Shown here: piece by piece, positions 56,249 through 64,000 of the stretch
Numbering within the stretch: position 1 is the stretch's first letter
Layout: each line of letters starts with the position of its first letter
Origin: Stenopsyche tienmushanensis
Taxonomy: Eukaryota; Arthropoda; Insecta; Trichoptera; Stenopsychidae
DNA length: 64,000 bases
Reading direction: 5' to 3'
Assembly (NCBI GenBank): GCA_008973525.1
Contig: WACJ01000399.1
Span: 1-64,000, forward strand
The notes under the pieces: generated by a model
Seen by the model: the letters and a program-made list of their open reading frames with translations, nothing else
Told to the model about the DNA's origin: nothing
The model's database searches: none
Translations under genes and position numbers: made by a program

Positions 56249-56306
56249 CCCTATGGAAACGTTCCATTCCGAATGATAATAAAGCGTTATATAGCCAGAA
56301 ATGAAG
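56249..56306 (+). CDS. Candidate internal coding microexon
   Basis: A 58-bp plus-strand candidate between the acceptor AATAATTTTTATTTAG and the donor AATGAAG|GTAAGA. The frame reads PYGNVPFRMIIKRYIARNE and leaves one base. It starts at a codon boundary, compatible with the end of the candidate exon at 52614-52749. The minus strand is also open here (65 codons), so coding on the plus strand is not certain. Unrecognised. Confidence 0.3.
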
Positions 56307-56309
56307 GTA

Positions 56310-57400
56310 AGAAAGTTATATTTTTTCACTTACATTCATAAAGCCAAAAATAAACAGGGTGTTTATAGTTTATGGCCATTTTTCACGACTGTAACTCAAA
56401 TTTTTCTACCTCCGCGGCGATAAACTCCCATGAATCTTAGCGTGTTTTGGTGGTGTTTTCGTTTAATATTTCAACGGTTGCTTCTCTAATTGTTATTAAA
56501 AAAAACTTTAGCGGTGGTTAATTTCCTATCTTTGAAGGTTCCGCTGCCATTTTCATCGGCGGCGCTCTCTGGGGTGAGAAGCTGGGCGGGAAAAAGTTGT
56601 CCCGAAGCAGTTTGCGAAGCCGGGATGGCTTCATTAAATGATATCTAATTATGTACTAGCTACGTTTTATCATCGTCGTATAAAATTTATGTTATGAAAT
56701 GTGGAAGTGAGGAAGGAGGAGCGTGACCGTAATACCGCGGATGCGAAATTCAGCACCAGCTCTCGTATCACGCTCCAATTTACCACTCTTGTTCATATCT
56801 TGCCTTTAAGTGTTTGCTCAATAAATTGCCACGAGCTCGTGAGACTATCGTCGTACCATTAAAAGGCTCATTCTCGGAGCCGATATTTGAATCCAGTTAT
56901 TAATCTACATTCGAATGTGATGCTGATGTAATAAACGATTGATTGGAGTGGAAACTTAGGCAGTCAAACGCTGATACAGTTTCCTCTTGCTGATTGTATT
57001 TCTGCTCGAGTGACTGCTGCCTCCCTCGTAAAAGACAAGACTTTTTCTAATTATCGATACAAAGACATTCTCAAAAAATATATGAAAATTACAATTAATA
57101 ATACTGAAGTGCATTGAATTTCCTTTGAACATAACTCTATAGATAAAAAATATTATCTGTATGTATGTATTGTATACGCTCATATACCATTCATCCGAAC
57201 GCGATGAAACTTTGCAGAGTTGTTTTGAACATCTTCATGAACATTATAGAATTAGTGCAAGTATTATTTGTACATACAATTTGTTTTACGAGACGTTTAG
57301 CGGATGCACCATGTTGGCGCATATTGGTCTGGGGAAATAAAGCGGGGGTCACAGGGACGGGGAGGTAATTTGGTGGTTGAACTCTGCTCACAGGAGAAAG
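56310..57400. other. Spacer with a GC-richer block
   Basis: 56395-56760 is GC-richer and starts CAGGGTGTTTATAGTTTATG, which could be a transposon end. No partner end or coding motif was seen. Confidence 0.25.
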
Positions 57401-57404
57401 AGAG

Positions 57405-57735
57405 AGAGAGACATGGGGAGCCCGCTCAACAAAAGTGCACATCAAGGTGCAAAACCTGTATTTAATATCCACGAGAACACGCTCATTCTCAATTTCTCAA
57501 CTTGAACAAAACAACAACAAAAAACTAGTTTAAATGTATACATATATATTATAAATTATGACTAGATAAAATAAATAATTAAAATAGATCAATATATACG
57601 TTTTATGGCTGAGGGGAAGTCCTGTCTCGCTCGCGACCTCATTTTTTATGTTTTATGTATCTCAGAAGTTTATGTGTCCAACCGGTCCGTCTTTCAGACC
57701 GCTGACAATTCGAATGAGCGCCACGCGATTCAAAC
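57405..57735. repeat. Dispersed repeat family B, copy 4 (inverted)
   Basis: CCGCTCAACAAAAGTGCACA (57421), GAACACGCTCATTCTCAAT (57475), GTGTCCAACCGGTCCGTC (57676) and CAGACCGCTGACAATTCGAA (57694) match the inverse of the 62-kb copy. An AT-rich segment is inserted between the first and second halves. A GA-rich tract precedes it. Confidence 0.6.
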
Positions 57736-57739
57736 AAGA

Positions 57740-58994
57740 GCAAGGGTGTGCGGTCTTTCCGTTAAAATGGTATTTTAAATCCAAAATTTACAAGAGCTAA
57801 GAAACGTTATAGATTTTGATGCTGACGAAGGGGCGCATACATATTAAAGTCTCGCAAGTTGGTTATCTCTAGCGTTTTATATAAATATTTTTGATACATA
57901 TACAACCACTTTCATTCTTATAACGCTGCAGTGCATATATGCAGGTTTCTGCTAAAATGCATTATATTTAGGCGATTTTAATGAGGTTCTAGATTTATCA
58001 AAAAATGTATACAAATTTCAAGCTTTCAAACTCTCAAGCAATAAAAGATACGAGACCTTAAAGACCTTAAATGCTAATCCGAAAGCAAATCATACATACA
58101 TTTTATGACGGCTGAAATATTGTTTAGAATGCGATGTTTGTTTTGAATATGTTGTTATACATCATTTTTATTAAATTATGATTGGGAATTTGTTTGTAAT
58201 TTTGAGCTGAGAAATCGGGAATCATCGAGAAATCAGAACGTCTAGTTCTTTCTATTCTGAAGCTTTTAAAAATATATTTTTGACAAATCAATTATAGTTA
58301 TTTCTTATCTCCATTTATCATACAGCGTGTATTCTACGATCCGATAAAAAACGAACCAAGTGGGCCACGTATATCATTTGCTCTAAAGATCTTTCGAAGC
58401 TTTAATCCTAACTTAATCAGATATTAGAAAAACAGGTTGGATATTAAGATTGGAGGAAAAAATCCCAAAGATCGGAAATATAATTTCTTCGTTCGATTTT
58501 CTCGTTCCAGTTTTTCTAGTTCATTAAATTTCTCCTATTTTTTCTTGTTCTATTTTATTTGAAAATTAATGTTAATCAAATAAACGTAATAATTAACAAC
58601 AATACCTCAAAATATAACAAGCCCATCTGATACATTTTAATTCAATTAAAACTGGATCTGAGATAACATTACTAATTATATATTATATTATTATAATAAT
58701 ATATAAACATCATGTACAAATAGTTTGACTAAATTGTTGTCAATGTCGATCTATAGAAAAGTGGCGTAACCCACATTATTAAATTTGAAAAGGAAAAAAA
58801 AAGCATTTTTGGGTATAATTTTACGCGCAATATTTAATAATCGCGCAAATATGCACGTACGCGTCTTTACAGTTAACAGTTATATTGATGTATTTTTTAG
58901 ATTTAATAATTAAATAATATTAGAATTAATGCCAATTATATGTAAATAAGGCTTTGGTTATAATAGGAAATCATAGTTCAATATACATAAATAT
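57740..58994. other. AT-rich spacer, nothing recognised
   Basis: No supported gene or repeat. Confidence 0.35.
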
Positions 58995-58995
58995 C

Positions 58996-59617
58996 AGGTC
59001 AGTCCAAAAGTTCGTGCGCATTTTGGGAAAATTTTAAAAAGCGTTAATAAAACACAATTTTACAATAGATTTCGTACCTTTCGAAATTTGTCGTCATTTG
59101 ACTAATGTATTATTCAGTCTGTCACCAATTTTTGTAAACATCGGACGCATTTTAAAATGAATAGTGCACATGGTGAACATATAATCAGTGTAAAGACTGT
59201 CCAGAACTGGCTTAGAAATTTTGAAATTGGAGAAAGCAGCATTTATGATGAAATCCATTCAGGATGTTCTGTTAATTTTGATAAAGATGTTCTTAAAAAT
59301 ATTGTGGAGTCAGAGTCATAATTAATAGTGGATCAGATTGCAGAAAGGATGGATTCATTCGAATCCAATTGCCAGCAACGAATAAACATCTGCACTTCCC
59401 AAATGAGCCATTTTTTGACTGTTTGGTAACAAGACACGACACATGGACTATTTATCATAACCTCAAAATAAAAAGACAGTGGACAAATAAAGATGAGCAG
59501 ATAATTCCAACAGAAAAGGTGTTTTTTCATCTCAAAAAGAAGCTTTAAATAAAATGTGTTTTATTTACACTATGTAAAATTTTCCCCGAAAATGCGCACG
59601 AACTTTTGGACTGATCT
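58996..59617 (+). mobile_element. Internally deleted mariner, second terminus family
   Basis: About 620 bp with inverted ends AGGTCAGTCCAAAAGTTCGT and ACGAACTTTTGGACTGATCT. The plus strand encodes SVKTVQNWLRNFEIGESSIY, then DEIHSGCSVNFDKDVLKNIV (mariner N-terminal domain, cf. PRSGRPxxFDxDxLKxLV). After a deletion it encodes TRHDTWTIYHNLKIKRQWTN (first-Asp block, family form TGDEKWxxYxNxKRKRQW). A stop and truncated reading follow. The second and third catalytic Asp blocks are absent. Solo ends of this family lie at 12029 and 19482. Confidence 0.85.
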
Positions 59618-59619
59618 AA

Positions 59620-61800
59620 TATATTTACAAGCCTAATGCAATAAGTAATTACGATCGCATTACCATACATATGCTAGTAATAAAAATTGATTTTTATGAT
59701 AAATTATTGGCATTGGTCATACTGATATATGGGTTGTAATATCATAAATTCTCCGAATGCAAAATGATGCGCATTTTTTGCGATCAATTTCATAGTTAAT
59801 CGCGTATAAATCGCAATTCGTCGATGATGAAGTAGACCAAGAATGACTCACATCTGAAGAAAAATAAAATCTGATGATTTTGTATTATATGACCAGTGGG
59901 CATGATTAATCCAATGTCAATCCTGTCACGATTCCATTCTATCGTAATTTACCGGAAAGGGCAAAAAATGTTCTATGCAAATATATTTCAATTTCTCAGA
60001 GCTCCTTTCGATAAAGCGGCAAAGGCTTTTCAAACCATTGAGACGCTTATGGCGGAAATGCAACGCGTATTATTAATCAATTTCGCGTTTAGATGCAAGT
60101 CATCCGATCCCATAGAAACTATCTAATAGGTTCTATCCGAGTTGAGATCCCGTTCTAAGCATATAATTCAAATAACAAGAAGCTAATTATTAAATTTTTT
60201 AACACTCAAAGTGTACATTGCAATCTGAATAGTTTTTATGCAATATTCAAAGTATGCGAACATGAATCATATTCTTGAGACGCCGCCCCGTCTGCCAATT
60301 CTTTCTACTTATTACCTTCCAAGATAGCTGCTGAGGAAGCAACGTCTTCGAATAAATTTTATTAAAATGCTGGCAAAAATACAATATCTCAGCAGACGTC
60401 ATAAATGAATTTCATGGAATTAAATCGGAGGCATTTATAATAGTGGCGAAGATATCACGTTGAGGGCGTCACCTTAAATACGCAAATTCTCCCAAATACC
60501 TTTTGGAGGGTATCCAAAGTACACCGCCATGGTTTTTCTTCACCTTCTCACGGATGAGAAGGGTATTTTGTGGTTTTCGTCCTCATTTATCACAGTTGAA
60601 GACATTCATGTGTTTAGGGGTGACATCAACCCTATGTCCCATGGTAAAGACATTAAGTGGTACGTGATTAATAAACTTGTACACACGTACGGTACACGAG
60701 CTTCCATGTGTTTAATTAATTCTTGAGACTTTACGGCAAATCTCAGCAAAATGCATATCCAAACAAATGTACGTATCAAGCAACTATTATATAAAAAACG
60801 ATTTTTATGCATCACCACGTTAAAAAGCTATTTGATCATATGATGTAGATAAAATATCAACATCATACATATAACGAACATACTGTGTGTGGTATTATAA
60901 ATAATAGACTTTGAAGGATGGACCCATGTCTGATAGATGCTCATTTAAGATAGCTTTTAATTCTAAGAAATACCAAAAAGCAGACTTTAAAGTTTAACAT
61001 ATTAAAGAATTAAATTTGTATTTCATATTAAAAATATACCATGAGTTGAACACAACACAAATCATTCCCAGTGTATGAAAACATAAATATGTCGTATATC
61101 GTTTTTATAAATGCTCGTTATAACCGATATTTATGAATATGCGAAGCATTAAAAGACATTGAGAAATTATGAATCAGCATGCAAAAGTCGATCTAAAATA
61201 ATGGGTACATAAAAATGACTATAATAGAAAGATTGACATTTTTATGCATAAAAAATATTTATAAAGAATATTTGGAATCGATTTAGTTTTGGTCAATTAG
61301 AACTAGTCGATAATAATTATTTTAATAATATTATGGTTAAATATAATACATGTATAAGACATATACATATTTTTTAATACCTAAAAATTATAATACAGAT
61401 ACAGATCATTGAATCCAAAAATGTCTTCACATTTTAATGGAACTTGGTGTCAACAACAGAAATCATCAGGGCTGAATCGATTTTGAGATGTATTGGTCAG
61501 AATGCATTGTAAAAAAACTATTCTTATTGGTAATGTAAGTAAATTGAGACAACCCTAAATAAACAATCAATTTTGATGGCGCGTAATTAATATTAACAAA
61601 AAATAAAACAATACAAATATTCATTAAGTGTTGTGACAACCCTTAAGAAGAAATGCTCAAAGCCCGTAAATAATCCCGCAGGACAGCATGTGGTATACAC
61701 GCATATGCTAGGATACACAATTCACTTTTGTACAATAAAATATACAAGTCAAAACAACTTTTTATGCAATTTTTAATATCTCATTGGTATTTAAAATAGT
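59620..61800. other. Spacer; weak plus-strand exon signal
   Basis: At about 60000-60066 an acceptor (TTTCAATTTCTCAG) precedes APFDKAAKAFQTIETLMAEM, a helical-looking frame followed by a weak donor (CAACGC|GTATTA). It lies in a 76-codon frame. The evidence is too thin for a call. The rest is AT-rich without motifs. Confidence 0.2.
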
Positions 61801-61814
61801 AAATAAATATACGC

Positions 61815-61857
61815 GAGGAAACGCACAAATTTGTGCGCACGGTATTTATTGGGTTAA
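61815..61857. mobile_element. Terminal fragment of a TTAA element
   Basis: The inverse reads TTAACCCAATAAATACCGTG followed by CGCACAAATTTGTGCG, matching the end at 8842. The other end was not located. Confidence 0.5.
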
Positions 61858-62099
61858 TTTTTAATAATAAGCTGAACTTTGGGCAGATATGAACACTTTG
61901 TAAGAGATTCTATTTGTAATCTCTTGCAAAAAAGTCAGAAAAAAGAAAAATATTTACTATCCTAAAAAAAACAATTACCATAACTTTTTCAGTTTCAGTA
62001 TTTTTAAGGCTAACATTCACACGAGTTACCTTACACATGGGTTGATTGTATATTTAACTGCTCTAATCTAGAAGAGGTGATCCGCGTCGACTGTCGGTC

Positions 62100-62545
62100 G
62101 TCACCTCTATCGGTTTTTCCCCTCAGTTAAGAACCGCCTGAAATGTCGCTGGGTCTTTCCGGATTCGTTTTTTAGGTTTAAACTTTCCCCTATTTTGGAG
62201 TATCCATGCAGAGATCTGTTCACGGACGCACACCATGTGGACATGTCCGGACATAGTGTCCGATCGCGAGACGCTTTTTCGAAGTGTCAGCGATCTGAAT
62301 GCTGGACCAGTTGGACTCTTCCCCTCATTTTTTTCATTTTTAGAGAATTTTGGTTTTAATTTACAAAATATAGCTAGTTTCTCCCCCACACTCTAAGCAT
62401 AAGTAGCCACTCGAAGTTAATAATGAGCATGTCTTCGGTTACATGGATATTGTATTCAAGTTTTGCACTTTTGTTGAGCGGACTGGCATGGTCCTGAACT
62501 GCAGGATCAATAAACAGCTCGGGTCAGTGTAGGGTCCCTATGCTT
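62100..62545. repeat. Dispersed repeat family B, copy 5
   Basis: The longest copy. In order: TGAAATGTCGCTGGGTCTTT, ATGCAGAGATCTGTTCACGG, CCGATCGCGAGACGC, TCGAAGTGTCAGCGATCTGA, then CACTCGAAGTTAATAATGAG, GCACTTTTGTTGAGCGGACT and AAACAGCTCGGGTCAGTG. The last block followed by TAGGGTCCCTATG is the piece that links B to mariner sequence at 21.9 kb. The 88-codon minus-strand frame is within the repeat. Confidence 0.7.
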
Positions 62546-62569
62546 TAATCTAAATTTGTTATAATATAG

Positions 62570-62760
62570 CTATACGCAGTCTACTGCAGGACTGAGATCA
62601 AATAAACGCATCTATTCCATTTATATCATACAATTACCTCCTTGTGTGCTTGATATTGAAGGTATTATGACCATTAGGTTTTATTTGTAAACGAACACCC
62701 AGCGAGTTGCTTTGATGATCTTATCGAAGGGCACATCTTTTTTACTAATCGTTCTGGATT
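62570..62760. repeat. Dispersed repeat family C, copy 3
   Basis: CTTGATATTGAAGGTATTAT, ACACCCAGCGAGTTGCTTTG and ATCTTATCGAAGGGCACATC correspond to the C copies at 23.9 and 24.6 kb. It lies directly right of a B copy. Confidence 0.5.
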
Positions 62761-62764
62761 GGAT

Positions 62765-63149
62765 ATATTTTTTAATGTTTTACCTTATCAAATGCAAGCA
62801 GTATTCTATTTTGATAGAATTTATAATAGCAAAATGATGATGAGGCAAAGTATATAGTAGCAAGCCTCTAGTTTATGGTTTCAATATTACCTCATAACAA
62901 AATGTGTACAGTCGTGCAGCACTTTATTATATAAACTAGTTTTATTCACAAACAGTGAAGATAGCTATTATGTTGATTTTGAACGGGACATCTATGTAAG
63001 AAAAAGTGTATGTGTTCTAAGACCTGCTTTTGTATTAAGCAAGAAGAAGCTGGAGGAATGTTATTTATGACATCCTCAGCAGATTTGAAGTGAGCTGAAG
63101 AATTTTCATTAAACATTTGTTCTCTAGAATAGCAGCGTCCTAATTGGTT
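62765..63149. other. AT-rich spacer, nothing recognised
   Basis: No supported gene or repeat. Confidence 0.35.
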
Positions 63150-63590
63150 TGAGCATTACACTTGACCGACCTTCACCAGCGATCAAATACATTATTCACG
63201 ACTTCCCGTCGTTTGCGATAGAAACGTATCAGCTAATATACGGCGACTTAAGCCCGTGACGTATATTCGACGACGATCGATAACTCTTGATTTTGTACCT
63301 GTCATTTCTGTTGAGCAAATCGAGCTGCGGAAGTGAAAAGTTGTTTGTTGCCGGTTTTACTAAAACGAACCAACACGAACTGTCCGTGAACTCAGACCCA
63401 TCGATTTCCATATCGGGAGCCGTTGCCACTTGACGAGGTCCTGACCTTCCATCACGACAGATGACATTTACATTGTGACAACTTCATGATCGCTATATTC
63501 GATTCGATGTCGAAGCTGATTATGATTTGCCACCCGATAGCAGACTCAAATACATGGACGACGACCTCATCGACCAATGATCAAACTCGC
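63150..63590. CDS. Coding-like patch, strand unresolved
   Basis: GC-richer, stop-poor on both strands. On the minus strand, about 63316-63490 is open and reads QVATAPDMEIDGSEFTDSSC, then WFVLVKPATNNFSLPQLDLL, up to a good donor (GACAG|GTACAA). On the plus strand one register reads EKLFVAGFTKTNQHELSVNS, then after two TGA codons QLHDRYIRFDVEADYDLPPD and SRLKYMDDDLIDQ, ending at TGA. The first fits an exon. The second fits a pseudogene or dead mobile-element gene. Neither is recognised. Confidence 0.3.
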
Positions 63591-63599
63591 TTATTATTT

Positions 63600-64000
63600 C
63601 ATTCTTACAAAACGATTACGTTATCCATTGCACTGCGTATTACTAATGCTAAAACCCGTATCGCCAGCTAAATGTTTCATTTAGAATCATAAAAACAAGC
63701 TAATCTGAAACAAGAACATATTTAAGCACATAAGCTTATAATTCGCGACAAGATATGATAATCTCATTTATAAAAAAAACACATGCGTATAAAACTTTTT
63801 AAAAATATTCACTTGATGATCTTATAATTAATTTAAAACATCAAGTAAAGGATGCTAATGGAACGCCACAGTTACGGGGATCCTTGTTTGTAGAATAAAA
63901 TCCTCCAAAAATTCGATAAAGAATAATCAACTGCGAGACTTTGATGATGATGCGCCGACGGAGAGAACACGTTTTCTCACGGTCAAGGCTTTTCGTCTAC
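63600..64000. other. Window edge, possible frame at the end
   Basis: Mostly AT-rich. The last 80 bases are less so and open in two plus-strand frames (one with TLMMMRRRREHVFSRSRL) running off the edge. This cannot be judged without the flanking sequence. Confidence 0.15.

Noticed and set aside
57165..57368. 67-codon frame beginning MYCIRSYTIHPNAMKL
   Set aside because: No recognised domain; lies next to repeat B and a GA-rich tract and has no splice context.
1..64000. tRNA, rRNA, CRISPR array, bacterial operon or plasmid features
   Set aside because: No tRNA B-box with cloverleaf, no rRNA-like block, no regularly spaced repeats, no dense collinear genes; the transposon content is that of an animal nuclear genome.
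1..64000. LINE or LTR retrotransposon and viral insertions
   Set aside because: I looked for reverse transcriptase, integrase and capsid-like motifs in the frames and saw none; repeats B and C remain unclassified, so an LTR or UTR origin for them is not fully excluded.

Overview
The window looks like animal, most probably insect or other arthropod, nuclear DNA. It is strongly AT-rich and almost gene-free. There are no operons, no ribosome-binding pattern, and no tRNA, rRNA or CRISPR array. It is filled with decayed DNA transposons of the kinds common in arthropods: mariner, Tigger/pogo, hAT, and TTAA-targeting piggyBac-type elements with short deletion derivatives. No open frame is long enough to be a complete gene. 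The species cannot be named from the sequence.

The best-supported content is mobile DNA. Positions 1212-2857 hold a Tigger/pogo element interrupted by a minus-strand mariner. Positions 32771-34069 hold three elements nested in one another: a TTAA-flanked element, a Tigger inside it, and a TA-flanked miniature element of 366 bp inside the Tigger. A mariner at 51240-52037 shares terminal repeats with two roughly 100-bp miniature elements at 4486-4580 and 26871-26982. A second mariner family with a different terminus is at 58996-59617, with solo ends at 12029 and 19482. A third is at 53417-53828. Further mariner remnants lie at 1-400, 5290-5640, 16850-17540, 21930-22110, 31630-31960, 32190-32560 and 41200-41760. 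A piggyBac-type miniature family sharing one core occurs about six times. hAT deletion derivatives lie near 4.8-5.2, 24.1-24.6, 28.3-28.9 and 40.5-41.0 kb. One unclassified repeat (called B here) occurs five times and at least two copies are joined to mariner sequence.

Between the repeats are short candidate coding exons, none of which I can assign to a protein family. On the minus strand they are 18190-18434, 12168-12225 and 10838-10901; the last two have good splice sites and compatible phases. On the plus strand they are 34683-34798, about 38318-38569, 52614-52749 and 56249-56306; the last three are phase-compatible in order. The simplest reading is the long introns of two divergently transcribed genes, minus on the left and plus on the right, but this is inference. 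The right edge (63.15-63.59 kb) is coding-like on both strands and unresolved. Several single-copy stretches with transcription-factor-like motifs may be intronic enhancers, with low confidence.
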